A program made the position numbers and the translations under genes. This document shows positions 45,647 through 55,025 of a stretch of 64,000 nucleotides of DNA, piece after piece; position 1 is the first letter of the stretch; each line of letters begins with the position of its first letter. Below the pieces are notes generated by a model, which worked only from the letters and a program-made list of their open reading frames with translations, searched no databases and had not been told where the DNA came from. The DNA lies in contig NZ_BBIQ01000003.1 in NCBI RefSeq assembly GCF_000730565.1, positions 1 through 64,000 of the forward strand, in the 5' to 3' direction. The DNA comes from Pseudomonas fulva NBRC 16637 = DSM 17717 (GTDB lineage Bacteria > Pseudomonadota > Gammaproteobacteria > Pseudomonadales > Pseudomonadaceae).

Positions 45647-47887
45647 GTGGTAAAAGCAGCAAAAACCAAACCCGTCCCGATCATCGACCGCCTGGTGGTG
45701 GTCGGTCTCGGTCTGATCGGTGGCTCGTTCGCCAAAGGCCTGCGTGAAAGTGGCCTATGCCGCGAAGTGGTCGGCGTCGACCTCGATGCGCCTTCGCGCA
45801 AGCAGGCCGTTGCCCTGGGCGTGGTCGACCGCTGCGAAGAGGATCTAGCCACGGCCTGCCTTGGCGCCGACGTGATCCAGCTGGCCGTGCCGATCCTGGC
45901 CATGGAGAAAGTCCTGGCGCGCCTGGCCCGGCTCGATCTGGGTGAGGCCGTGATCACTGACGTCGGCAGCGCCAAGGGTAACGTCGTGCGCGAAGCGCGT
46001 TCGGTCCTTGGCGAGCGCTTGTCGCGCTTCGTGCCTGGCCACCCCATCGCCGGCTCCGAGCAGAGCGGGGTGGAGGCGTCCAACGCCAGCCTGTTCCGTC
46101 GGCATAAGGTCATCCTCACGCCGCTGGCCGAAACCGACCCTGCTGCGTTGGCCCTGGTCGATCGCCTGTGGCGTACGCTGGAGGCTGACGTTGAGCATAT
46201 GCCCGTCGAGCGCCACGACGAAGTGCTGGCTGCGACCAGCCACTTGCCACACCTGCTGGCCTTCGGGCTGGTCGATTCGCTGGCCAAGCGCAATGAAAAC
46301 CTGGACATCTTCCGGTACGCTGCGGGAGGCTTTCGCGATTTCACGAGAATCGCCGGTAGCGACCCGACCATGTGGCATGACATCTTTCTCGCCAACCGCG
46401 ACGCTGTCCTGCGCACACTCGATACATATCGCAGTGATCTCGACGCCTTGCGCGACGCGATCGCTGAAGGGGACGGGCACCAGCTGCTGGGTGTTTTCAC
46501 CCGCGCTCGGTTTGCCCGCGAGCATTTCAGTAAAATCCTGGCCCGCCGGGCCTATGTGGACGCTATGAACGCCAACGATCTGATTTTCCTGGCCCAACCC
46601 GGTGGCCGCCTGAACGGGCGAATCCGCGTACCGGGCGACAAGTCGATTTCCCATCGCTCGATCATGCTCGGCTCGCTGGCCGAAGGCACCACCGAGGTCG
46701 AGGGTTTCCTCGAAGGTGAAGATGCCCTGGCGACCTTGCAGGCATTTCGCGACATGGGCGTCGTCATCGAAGGCCCCCATCAGGGCCGCGTGACCATCCA
46801 TGGTGTCGGCCTGCACGGCCTGAAGCCGCCGCCGGGTCCACTGTACGTGGGTAACTCCGGCACCTCGATGCGCCTGCTGTCGGGCCTGCTGGCCGGCCAG
46901 TCGTTCGACGTCACCATGACCGGCGACGCCTCGCTTTCCAAGCGCCCGATGAACCGGGTGGCCAACCCGCTGCGCGAAATGGGCGCCGTGGTCGAGACCG
47001 GCCCCGAAGGCCGTCCGCCGCTGACCATTCGCGGCGGCAAGCCGCTCAAGGGCCTGACCTACACGCTGCCGATGGCCAGCGCCCAGGTCAAATCCTGCCT
47101 GCTGCTGGCCGGCCTGTACGCCGAGGGGCGCACCACCGTCACCGAGCCGGCGCCAACGCGCGACCACACTGAGCGCATGCTGCGCGGTTTCGGATACCAC
47201 GTGCAGTCCGATGGCCCGGTCGCCTCGTTGCAGTCCGGCGGCAAACTCACCGCCACCCGCATCGAGGTGCCGGCCGATATCTCGTCTGCAGCGTTCTTCC
47301 TGGTGGCGGCATCCATTGCCGAGGGGTCGGAACTGGTGCTCGAACATGTCGGCATCAACCCGACCCGCACCGGCGTCATCGACATCCTGCGCCTGATGGG
47401 CGGCGACATCACCCTGGAGAACCAGCGTGAGGTGGGCGGTGAGCCGGTGGCGGACCTGCGTGTGCGCGGTGCCAAGCTCAAGGGTATCGAGATCCCGGAG
47501 GCGCTCGTGCCACTGGCCATCGACGAATTCCCCGTGCTGTTCGTCGCCGCTGCCTGCGCCGAAGGGCGTACCGTGCTGCGCGGTGCCGAAGAACTGCGCG
47601 TGAAAGAGTCCGACCGCATCCAGGTGATGGCCGATGGCCTGCTCACTTTGGGCATCCAGTGTGAGCCCACCCCCGATGGCATCATCATCGACGGCGGGCA
47701 ACTGGGCGGCGGTGAGGTGCACGGGCACGGTGACCACCGCATCGCGATGGCCTTCAGCGTCGCATCGCTGCGCGCCAGCGCGCCGATTCGTATCCATGAC
47801 TGCGCCAACGTCGCCACTTCGTTCCCCAACTTCCTGTCGCTGTGCGCTGAGGTTGGCATCCGCGTGGCCGAAGAGGGCAAGTCGTGA
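45647..47887 (+). CDS. tyrA-aroA: Fused prephenate dehydrogenase/EPSP synthase (TyrA-AroA)
   Basis: The 746-residue fusion has an N-terminal dehydrogenase ([12 protein letters not shown] near residue 19; domain to about 300). From residue 307 ([18 protein letters not shown]) it continues as a complete 5-enolpyruvylshikimate-3-phosphate synthase with [38 protein letters not shown] and DHRIAMAF. It covers two steps of aromatic amino acid synthesis, one before and one after chorismate. The fusion is known in Pseudomonas. The start is GTG 45647, with no ATG nearby. The AroA half keeps its own family-like start codon (ATG 46566). It overlaps cmk by four bases. Confidence 0.95.
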   Translation: MVKAAKTKPVPIIDRLVVVGLGLIGGSFAKGLRESGLCREVVGVDLDAPSRKQAVALGVVDRCEEDLATACLGADVIQLAVPILAMEKVLARLARLDLGEAVITDVGSAKGNVVREARSVLGERLSRFVPGHPIAGSEQSGVEASNASLFRRHKVILTPLAETDPAALALVDRLWRTLEADVEHMPVERHDEVLAATSHLPHLLAFGLVDSLAKRNENLDIFRYAAGGFRDFTRIAGSDPTMWHDIFLANRDAVLRTLDTYRSDLDALRDAIAEGDGHQLLGVFTRARFAREHFSKILARRAYVDAMNANDLIFLAQPGGRLNGRIRVPGDKSISHRSIMLGSLAEGTTEVEGFLEGEDALATLQAFRDMGVVIEGPHQGRVTIHGVGLHGLKPPPGPLYVGNSGTSMRLLSGLLAGQSFDVTMTGDASLSKRPMNRVANPLREMGAVVETGPEGRPPLTIRGGKPLKGLTYTLPMASAQVKSCLLLAGLYAEGRTTVTEPAPTRDHTERMLRGFGYHVQSDGPVASLQSGGKLTATRIEVPADISSAAFFLVAASIAEGSELVLEHVGINPTRTGVIDILRLMGGDITLENQREVGGEPVADLRVRGAKLKGIEIPEALVPLAIDEFPVLFVAAACAEGRTVLRGAEELRVKESDRIQVMADGLLTLGIQCEPTPDGIIIDGGQLGGGEVHGHGDHRIAMAFSVASLRASAPIRIHDCANVATSFPNFLSLCAEVGIRVAEEGKS

Positions 47888-48570
47888 GCGCCTTGACGCC
47901 AGTCATTACTATCGACGGGCCCAGTGGTTCCGGCAAGGGGACCGTGGCCGGTCTGATGGCGCGCGAGCTGGGCTGGCGGCTGCTGGATTCGGGCGCGCTG
48001 TACCGTCTGCTGGCCTTCAATGCCAGCAACCATGGCGTGGACCTGACCAACGAGGAGTTGCTGACTCAGCTTGCCGCCCATCTGGATGTGCAATTCATTG
48101 CCGCCGAGCCCGGTAAACTGCAGCAGATCATTCTCGAGGGTGAGGATGTCAGCAACGTGATTCGCACCGAGACCGTCGGTGCCGGTGCTTCCATGGTTGC
48201 TTCGCTGCCTGCGGTGCGCGATGCGCTGCTGGTGCGCCAGCGCGCCTTTCGCGAGGCCCCAGGCCTGATTGCCGATGGCCGTGACATGGGCACGGTGGTG
48301 TTTCCGGACGCGCCGCTGAAGGTATTTCTGACCGCCAGTGCCGAGGAACGTGCCCGCCGCCGTTACCTTCAGTTGAAGGGCAAGGGTGAAGATGTTAGTC
48401 TGTCGAGTCTGCTGGATGAGATTCGTGCGCGTGACGAGCGCGACACCCAACGTGCAGTGGCCCCGCTCAAACCAGCGGCCGATGCCATTCAGTTGGACTC
48501 AACCGAGTTGTCCATCGAGCAGGTGTTGCAACGTATCAGGAGCGAGCTCGCCTTGCGCGATCTCCTCTGA
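47884..48570 (+). CDS. cmk: Cytidylate kinase
   Basis: The 228-residue kinase phosphorylates CMP and dCMP. The P-loop is [16 protein letters not shown] near residue 10, and [20 protein letters not shown] and the [13 protein letters not shown] block fit the bacterial Cmk family. The GTG start overlaps the tyrA-aroA stop, so translation is coupled. rpsA follows after 124 bases, the near-universal proteobacterial order. Confidence 0.96.
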   Translation: MSALTPVITIDGPSGSGKGTVAGLMARELGWRLLDSGALYRLLAFNASNHGVDLTNEELLTQLAAHLDVQFIAAEPGKLQQIILEGEDVSNVIRTETVGAGASMVASLPAVRDALLVRQRAFREAPGLIADGRDMGTVVFPDAPLKVFLTASAEERARRRYLQLKGKGEDVSLSSLLDEIRARDERDTQRAVAPLKPAADAIQLDSTELSIEQVLQRIRSELALRDLL

Positions 48571-48635
48571 TAACCAGGAAGGCAGGCAGGGGCACCAGTC
48601 AACGTCCTGCCCGCTTTCCTTTATCTAAACGAAAC

Positions 48636-48676
48636 CCACATTGTCTGGAATGTGGCGATGGGCGTCTGTTTCGCCC
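48636..48676 (+). promoter_or_regulatory. Two stem-loops in the rpsA leader
   Basis: CCACATT/AATGTGG (48636-48655) and GGGCG/CGCCC (48660-48676) form consecutive hairpins just before the weak ribosome-binding site GGAATTAAA of rpsA. Ribosomal protein S1 is known to repress its own mRNA through such leader hairpins in E. coli, so autoregulation is a reasonable inference. Confidence 0.55.
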
Positions 48677-48694
48677 GAATCTACAGGAATTAAA

Positions 48695-50371
48695 ATGAGC
48701 GAAAGCTTTGCAGAACTCTTTGAAGAAAGCCTGAAAACCCTCAATCTTCAGCCGGGTGCGATCATCACCGGTATCGTTGTCGACATCGACGGCGACTGGG
48801 TTACCGTACACGCTGGCCTGAAGTCCGAGGGCGTCATCCCGCTCGAGCAGTTCTACAACGAAGCTGGCGAGCTGACCATCAAGGTCGGTGACGAAGTGCA
48901 CGTTGCGCTGGACGCGGTCGAAGACGGCTTTGGCGAAACCAAGCTGTCCCGTGAAAAAGCCAAGCGCGCCGAGTGCTGGATTGTTCTGGAAGCAGCTTTC
49001 GCCGCCGAAGAAGTGGTCAAGGGCGTTATCAACGGTAAGGTTAAGGGCGGCTTCACTGTCGACGTTAACGGCATCCGTGCGTTCCTGCCGGGCTCCCTGG
49101 TTGATGTCCGCCCAGTGCGCGACACCACCCACCTGGAAGGCAAAGAGCTGGAATTCAAGGTCATCAAGCTCGACCAGAAGCGCAACAACGTTGTCGTTTC
49201 CCGTCGCAGCGTGCTGGAAGCCGAGAACTCCGCCGAGCGCGAAGCCCTGCTGGAAACCCTGCAGGAAGGCCAGCAAGTCAAAGGTATCGTCAAGAACCTC
49301 ACCGACTACGGCGCATTCGTGGACCTGGGCGGTATCGACGGCCTGCTGCACATCACCGACATGGCTTGGAAGCGTATCAAGCACCCATCGGAAATCGTTA
49401 ACGTTGGCGACGAAGTCGACGTACGCGTTCTGAAGTTCGACCGCGAGCGCAACCGCGTTTCGCTGGGTCTGAAGCAGATGGGCGAAGATCCGTGGGTAGC
49501 TATCACTGCCCGTTACCCAGAAGGTACTCGCGTACAGGCTCGCGTAACCAACCTGACCGACTACGGCTGCTTCGCTGAGCTGGAAGAAGGCGTTGAAGGT
49601 CTGGTACACGTTTCCGAAATGGACTGGACCAACAAGAACATCCACCCGTCGAAAGTCGTTCAGGTTGGCGACGAAGTGGAAGTCATGGTTCTGGACATCG
49701 ACGAAGAGCGTCGTCGTATCTCCCTGGGCATCAAGCAGTGCAAGTCCAACCCATGGGAAGACTTCTCCGGCCAGTTCAACAAGGGTGACAAGATCACCGG
49801 TACCATCAAGTCGATCACCGACTTCGGTATCTTCATTGGTCTGGACGGCGGCATCGACGGCCTGGTTCACCTGTCCGACATCTCCTGGAACGAAACCGGC
49901 GAAGAAGCCGTACGTCGTTTCAAGAAGGGCGACGAGCTGGAAACCGTCATCCTGTCGGTCGATCCAGAGCGCGAGCGCATCTCCCTGGGCATCAAGCAGC
50001 TGGAAGACGATCCGTTCTCCAACTTCGTTGCTGTCAATGACAAGGGCGCTATCGTCAAGGGCATCGTGAAAGAAGTTGACGCCAAAGGTGCCATCGTCAC
50101 CCTGGCCGACGACATCGAAGCCACTCTGAAAGCTTCCGAAATCAGCCGTGACCGCGTTGAAGACGCGCGTAACGTTCTGAAGGAAGGCGAAGAGATCGAA
50201 GCCAAGATCATCAGCGTTGACCGCAAATCGCGTGTCATCAGCCTGTCGATCAAGTCCAAAGACGACGCTGAAGAGCGTGAAGCCATCCAGAGCCTGAAAA
50301 ACGCTCCGGAAGCGGCTGCCGATACCACCATGGCTGCGCTGCTGCGCGAAGCAATGGCCAAGCAGAACTGA
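48695..50371 (+). CDS. rpsA: 30S ribosomal protein S1
   Basis: The 558-residue protein consists of six S1 RNA-binding repeats (starting near residues 20, 105, 190, 277, 364 and 451), with repeats such as [21 protein letters not shown] and [21 protein letters not shown] split over 49300-49900. It binds mRNA at translation initiation. The start is ATG 48695 ([13 protein letters not shown]); the frame upstream is not part of the protein. Codon use is more biased (AAC, GGC, CGT) than in neighbours, as expected for a highly expressed gene. A strong terminator follows and ihfB, the usual next gene, is absent. Confidence 0.98.
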   Translation: MSESFAELFEESLKTLNLQPGAIITGIVVDIDGDWVTVHAGLKSEGVIPLEQFYNEAGELTIKVGDEVHVALDAVEDGFGETKLSREKAKRAECWIVLEAAFAAEEVVKGVINGKVKGGFTVDVNGIRAFLPGSLVDVRPVRDTTHLEGKELEFKVIKLDQKRNNVVVSRRSVLEAENSAEREALLETLQEGQQVKGIVKNLTDYGAFVDLGGIDGLLHITDMAWKRIKHPSEIVNVGDEVDVRVLKFDRERNRVSLGLKQMGEDPWVAITARYPEGTRVQARVTNLTDYGCFAELEEGVEGLVHVSEMDWTNKNIHPSKVVQVGDEVEVMVLDIDEERRRISLGIKQCKSNPWEDFSGQFNKGDKITGTIKSITDFGIFIGLDGGIDGLVHLSDISWNETGEEAVRRFKKGDELETVILSVDPERERISLGIKQLEDDPFSNFVAVNDKGAIVKGIVKEVDAKGAIVTLADDIEATLKASEISRDRVEDARNVLKEGEEIEAKIISVDRKSRVISLSIKSKDDAEEREAIQSLKNAPEAAADTTMAALLREAMAKQN

Positions 50372-50387
50372 GTTCTGTTTGATCGGT

Positions 50388-50418
50388 AAAAAGGGCGACC
50401 CTCGGGTCGCCCTTTTTT
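50388..50418 (+). terminator. Rho-independent terminator after rpsA
   Basis: AAAAAGGGCGACC pairs with GGTCGCCCTTTTTT around a short CTC loop, starting 17 bases after the rpsA stop. This is a textbook intrinsic terminator. Confidence 0.95.
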
Positions 50419-50525
50419 ATGGGCGTTATCTTCGCCTCGTTTAGGGCGTGTCCCTACGTTTTTCGTGGTTGAACTCGCTTGCCTCAACCCGCTAAGGTCC
50501 CGACCTTGATTTTCGAGAGACAACC

Positions 50526-51401
50526 ATGGGCTATCTGATCATCGTTGCGCTTATCCAGGCGTTCTCTTTCAGCTTGATAGGCGAGTACCTGGCCGGCCAC
50601 GTCGACAGCTATTTTGCCGTGCTTGCACGCGTGGTGCTGGCGGGCCTGGTCTTTCTGCCGTTGACCCGATGGCGGCAGGTAGAACCGCGCTTTGTCCGCT
50701 CGATGCTGCTGATAGGTGCCTTGCAGTACGGCATCACCTACGTGTGCCTTTACTTGAGCTTTCGCGTGCTCAGCGTACCTGAGGTATTGCTGTTCACCAT
50801 TCTTACGCCGTTGCACGTGACCCTGATCGAAGATGCCATGAACCGGCGGTTCAACCCATGGGCGCTGCTGGCAGCGCTGGTGGCCGTAGCCGGCGCGGCG
50901 GTGATTCGCTTCGACAGCATCAGTGGCGAATTCTTCATGGGCTTCCTGTTGCTACAGCTGGCCAACTTCACGTATGCCGCGGGCCAAGTGTTGTATCGGC
51001 ATCTGGTTGCCCGTTTTCCCAGTGACCTGCCGCACTATGCGCGGTTCGGCTATTTCTACCTGGGGGCACTGTTGGTGGTCCTACCTGCGTTTGTGTTGTT
51101 CGGCAACGGCGCACACCTGCCCAGCACGTCGGTGCAGTGGGGCGTGTTGGTGTTTCTGGGGCTGTGCCCTACGGCGCTGGGCCTGTACTGGTGGAACAAG
51201 GGTGCTTGCCTGGTATCGGGTGGCACGCTCGCCGTGATGAACAACCTGCACGTGCCGGTGGGGCTGCTGCTCAACCTGCTGATCTGGAACCAGCATGAAC
51301 CGCTTGGGCGGCTTCTGGCAGGCGGAGCCATCATTCTGGGATCGGTATGGTTGAGTCGTTTCAGTGCACGGGCACAGGCCCCAATGCCCGGCAAAGCCTG
51401 A
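50526..51401 (+). CDS. DMT-family carboxylate/amino acid/amine transporter
   Basis: The 291-residue membrane protein has about ten hydrophobic segments in two EamA-like halves. It begins MGYLIIVALIQAFSFSLIGEYL. YWWNKGACLVSGGTLAVMNN and VPVGLLLNLLIW in the second half fit the carboxylate/amino acid/amine subfamily of drug/metabolite transporters. The next gene starts one base after its stop, so both are likely in one operon. The substrate is unknown. Confidence 0.85.
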   Translation: MGYLIIVALIQAFSFSLIGEYLAGHVDSYFAVLARVVLAGLVFLPLTRWRQVEPRFVRSMLLIGALQYGITYVCLYLSFRVLSVPEVLLFTILTPLHVTLIEDAMNRRFNPWALLAALVAVAGAAVIRFDSISGEFFMGFLLLQLANFTYAAGQVLYRHLVARFPSDLPHYARFGYFYLGALLVVLPAFVLFGNGAHLPSTSVQWGVLVFLGLCPTALGLYWWNKGACLVSGGTLAVMNNLHVPVGLLLNLLIWNQHEPLGRLLAGGAIILGSVWLSRFSARAQAPMPGKA

Positions 51402-51402
51402 C

Positions 51403-52338
51403 ATGCACACCGTTTTCGTGATTGTCGCACCGATCTTCGCCTTGATCATCGTCGGCTACCTGTGCCGCCGTACCCATAAACTGGGCGACAAGGCAGCGGC
51501 CGAAATCAACAAGATGGTGGTCTGGCTGTGCCTGCCGGCCTTGCTGTTCAAGGTCACCGCCACGGCCACCTGGGCTGAAATCTGGCACCCTGGTTTCATC
51601 GCCGCATTTGGCGCCGGGGCCCTGGCGATGTTTGCGATTACCCTGCTATGGCGGCTGCGCGGCGGCCATGGATTAGTGGCGTCGAGCATCGATGGGCTGA
51701 GTGCCGGCTACGCCAACACCGGCTACATCGGCATTCCCTTGTGCTTGCTGCTGTTCGGTCAGCCTGGCTTGCAACCAGCGCTGATTTCATCGTTGATTGT
51801 GGTCTGCCTGGTATTTGCCCTGTCGCTGATGCTGATCGAAATCGGCTTGCAGGATGAGCCCGAAGTGGGCCGCGCCGTGGGTCTGGTGCTCAAGGCGTTG
51901 GCCAAAAACCCGCTGGTCGTCGCGCCGCTGGCAGGTGCAGCGTGGGCCATGACCGGGCTGGGGCTGGCCGAACCGGTGATGCACTTGCTCGACATGCTCG
52001 CATTGGCCACCACGCCCTGTGCACTGGTGTCGCTCGGAGCCTTTCTGGCAGAGAAACAGCCGCGCGCACAGGCCAGCCCCTGGCCGCTGGTGGCGTTGAA
52101 ATTGATCGGCCAGCCGGCGCTGACCTGGGTGCTGGCGTACAAGGTGTTTCACCTGCCCGACATGTGGGCCGCCTCGGCCGTGCTGCTGGCTGCACTGCCC
52201 ACCGGTACTGGGCCGTTCATGCTGGCGGAGTACTACAACCGGGATGCGGGCTTGATCTCCAGGACCATTCTCTGGTCAACGGTGGTCTCACTGCTGACCT
52301 TGACGGCGCTGCTTTACCTTTTGGGGTATGCGCAGTGA
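51403..52338 (+). CDS. AEC-family transporter
   Basis: The 311-residue protein has about ten membrane segments and belongs to the auxin efflux carrier (AEC) family, whose bacterial members export malonate, malate or other acids. The start MHTVFVIVAPIFALIIVGYL and the NTGYIGIPLCLLLFG block near residue 105 are typical. ATG 51403 lies one base after the preceding stop; the longer frame is rejected. A convergent hairpin follows at 52409. Confidence 0.88.
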   Translation: MHTVFVIVAPIFALIIVGYLCRRTHKLGDKAAAEINKMVVWLCLPALLFKVTATATWAEIWHPGFIAAFGAGALAMFAITLLWRLRGGHGLVASSIDGLSAGYANTGYIGIPLCLLLFGQPGLQPALISSLIVVCLVFALSLMLIEIGLQDEPEVGRAVGLVLKALAKNPLVVAPLAGAAWAMTGLGLAEPVMHLLDMLALATTPCALVSLGAFLAEKQPRAQASPWPLVALKLIGQPALTWVLAYKVFHLPDMWAASAVLLAALPTGTGPFMLAEYYNRDAGLISRTILWSTVVSLLTLTALLYLLGYAQ

Positions 52339-52408
52339 ATGAGCGGTTCGAACGCTCAGAGATTCCGATCGCGTTCAGCGACATGCTGGCCGGGACCTGA
52401 ACACTGAG

Positions 52409-52437
52409 GGTGAGGCGCTGGTCCAGAACGCCTCACC
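52409..52437. terminator. Bidirectional hairpin between convergent genes
   Basis: GGTGAGGCG and CGCCTCACC form a perfect nine-base stem with an 11-base loop in the gap between the AEC transporter and the leftward DUF2314/ankyrin gene. Confidence 0.65.
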
Positions 52438-52467
52438 GACACGGCTGCTTGACCGCCGGGTAGGTCG

Positions 52468-53466
52468 CTAGCGCACCAGCAGCCAGATCAAGGCCACCAC
52501 GATTACCACGCCAGCCACGATCATCCAGCGCGGCCGGCTGTTTTGCTGTGGCTGCGCCTGGGCGTGGGGCCGGGTGTGCGTCTGCTCCTCGTCAGGTTCA
52601 GCGGGTCGCGCCTGCGGGGCAGGGGCGTGCGGCGCTGCAAGCGGCACCTCCTCCCCGCGCAACAATCGCACCAGTCGCGGCCAGCCTGCCTGCTCGGCCA
52701 GTTGCAACGGCGTTTGACCCAGCGGGTTGAGCGCCGAGGTGTCGGCCCCGTGCTCAAGCAGAGCGCTCACCACCGGGTAGTTGCCCGCCAGCGTTTCGCG
52801 GTGCAGCAGCAACCAACCGCCCTCATCGGGATCGGTCACCATGGCAGGATGTTGCACCAGTGCATCGTGCACCTGCGCCACCATGTTCACGGCCATGGGA
52901 TGGTCAGCCTCTTCCAGCCGCTTGAGCGCTTCGGCGTCAGCAGGAGTATCCAGGGCCCGCGAGAGCAATACCTGAGGTTGCCCTTTGGGTGCCGGTACGA
53001 GCGCCACGAACCCGGGCTCACCAAATTCCAGGCCCCACGCCGCATCGTGTTCAGCACGTTCGGTTGCGGGCATCTCGCTGCGCATTGCATCGATGGTGAA
53101 GCCTCCATAGACCTCACCGGCAGACACGTACATCCAGTCAGTGAGCGCCGAAAACGGCAGCGTCACACGCTGCGCTGCATCGAAGCCCGTAGCCTATTCC
53201 GGTTCGTTGAGCAGTACGCCGCTGATCGAGACGCCGTCGAGCGCCACTTCGCTGAGCCACATGTTCTCGACGGTTGGCAGTTCCGGGTCGTTGCCCTGGA
53301 CCGGGAAAGCCATCTTCACGGCGGCCATTTCCAGGCCCTTGATGATCCGGCGCGCCTCCCAGGAGAGCTCGCGCCAGAAGAACTTGAACGTGGCCTGTGC
53401 ATTGGCGATGGCGGCTTGAAGGGCAGGGCTGTTGTCGTCGGCCGGGTAGATGATTTGCTCGGTCAT
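52468..53466 (-). pseudogene. DUF2314/ankyrin-repeat membrane protein interrupted by an in-frame TAG
   Basis: One reading frame runs from ATG 53466 to the stop at 52468, interrupted only by TAG at 53194-53196 (codon 91). Before it is the first part of a DUF2314 domain (WRELSWEARRIIKGLEMAAV to GVLLNEPE). After it, with no frame change, the same domain continues (RVTLPFSALTDWMYV, GEVYGGFTIDAMRSEM), followed by ankyrin repeats (TLAGNYPVVSALLEHGAD, LNPLGQTPLQLAEQAGW), a Pro/Ala/Gln-rich linker and a C-terminal membrane anchor. The ancestral product would have about 332 residues. A nonsense mutation is the simplest reading; stop read-through or a sequence error are alternatives. GTG 53166 could restart translation. 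Confidence 0.85.
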
Positions 53467-53577
53467 GGGGTACATCCGTGTGAGTGCGCGTTGATGACGA
53501 AGAGTATCAAGGTCATCTGACCGAAGAGCAGGGAGCTGGTTCGAGAGGCTGGCGAGCCTTGAACACAGCCGCCTGGC

Positions 53578-54885
53578 TTAAGCCTCGCTCATTTCCTCCA
53601 GATGCCGCGGCATCGGCTCCTGCACGGGCGCATTGTGCCCGGCCAGGCCTACGCGCATGTCATTGCCACTGGGCTGCTGATACAAGCTCAACCCGAACTC
53701 CGGCAGCACCGCCAACAGGTAATCGAAGATGTCCCCTTGGATGCGCTCGTACTCGGCCCACACCGTGGTGGTGGTGAAGCAGTAGATTTCCAGCGGCACG
53801 CCTTCTGCCGTGGTCTGCATCTGGCGGACCATGCAGGTCATGTTCGCGTGCACGTTGGGATGGTTTCTCAGGTAGGCCAGAGCGAAGGCGCGGAAGGTGC
53901 CGATGTTGGTCAGCTTGCGGCGGTTGGCCGAGAGTTCCGCCACCGGCCCCAAGGCTTCGTTCCAGCTTTGCAGCTCCTGACGCTTGCCGGCCAGGTAGTC
54001 ACCCAGCAGGCGCACCTGGCCCAGGCGCTGTTCCTCTTCTCGGGTCAGAAAACGGACCCCGGCGGCATCGATGAACAGGCTGCGCTTGATGCGCCGGCCG
54101 CCTGATTGCTGCATGCCACGGTAGTTGCGGAACGATTCGCTCATCAGGCGCCAGGTGGGGATGGAAACGATGGTCTTGTCGAAGTTCTGTACCTTGACCG
54201 TGTGCAGGGTAATGTCCACCACATCGCCATCGGCGCCGACCTGCGGCATTTCGATCCAGTCGCCGACGTGCAACATGTCGTTGCTGGTCAGCTGCACGCT
54301 GGCCACGAACGACAAGAGCGTGTCCTTGTACACCAACAGCAGCACGGCCGACATCGCGCCCAGGCCAGACAGCAGCAGCAACGGCGAACGGTCGATCAGG
54401 GTAGCGACGATGACGATGGCCGCGAAGATCCACAGCATCATCTTGGCCAGTTGCACATAGCCCTTGATGGAGCGAGTGCGGGCGTGCTCGGTGCGGGCAT
54501 AGATGTCGAGCAGGGCATCGAGCAGGCACGACAGGGCCATGGTCATGAACAGCAGCGTGAAGGCCAACGCCAGGTTGCCCAGAAAGTGCTGGGCGGTGTC
54601 GGACAGCTCCGGCACCAGCTTGAGCCCGAACTGCAGCACCAGCGACGGTGTGGTCTGCGCTAGGCGGTGGAAGACCTTGTTGTGACGCAAGTCGTCGAGC
54701 CATTTCAGGGCTGGCTGGCGTGCCAGCAGGCGGGCGCCGTGCAGCACCAGAAAGCGCGCCAGGCGCCCTAGAATCAGCGATATCACCAGCAATACGGCCA
54801 GGCCGATGGCGGCGTGCAGCATGGGGTGTTGGTCGAGTGTGCCCCACAGGTCGAGGGAGTCGCGCCAGAAGCGTTGGATGTCCAT
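53578..54885 (-). CDS. Mechanosensitive ion channel, MscS family (YbdG-like)
   Basis: The 435-residue protein has about five hydrophobic segments in the first 200 residues and a MscS-type pore and beta domain after them (ASVQLTSNDMLHVGDWIEMP, DGDVVDITLHTVKVQNFDKT). This matches the YbdG/miniconductance class, which is larger than MscS itself. It releases solutes on hypo-osmotic shock. It starts at ATG 54885 and is divergent from the helicase gene. No obvious operon partner. Confidence 0.9.
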   Translation of the reverse strand: MDIQRFWRDSLDLWGTLDQHPMLHAAIGLAVLLVISLILGRLARFLVLHGARLLARQPALKWLDDLRHNKVFHRLAQTTPSLVLQFGLKLVPELSDTAQHFLGNLALAFTLLFMTMALSCLLDALLDIYARTEHARTRSIKGYVQLAKMMLWIFAAIVIVATLIDRSPLLLLSGLGAMSAVLLLVYKDTLLSFVASVQLTSNDMLHVGDWIEMPQVGADGDVVDITLHTVKVQNFDKTIVSIPTWRLMSESFRNYRGMQQSGGRRIKRSLFIDAAGVRFLTREEEQRLGQVRLLGDYLAGKRQELQSWNEALGPVAELSANRRKLTNIGTFRAFALAYLRNHPNVHANMTCMVRQMQTTAEGVPLEIYCFTTTTVWAEYERIQGDIFDYLLAVLPEFGLSLYQQPSGNDMRVGLAGHNAPVQEPMPRHLEEMSEA

Positions 54886-55025
54886 GGGCTTGCTTACAGT
54901 CTTGTTGCCAAACGAAGCGTTATTAGAACGCGGATGGGCAGGCCCATGCCAAAAGAAATTCGGCTAAATCGCTAGAAAACGTTACCCTATGCAGCTGATT
55001 TCCGTACTTGCCTGAGGTTACCTCC

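Noticed and set aside
45845..47797. Minus-strand open frame of 650 codons opposite tyrA-aroA
   Set aside because: No family features; the plus-strand fusion shows all catalytic motifs.
48599..49870. Minus-strand open frame of 423 codons opposite rpsA
   Set aside because: Shadow of the six S1 repeats; no motifs of its own.
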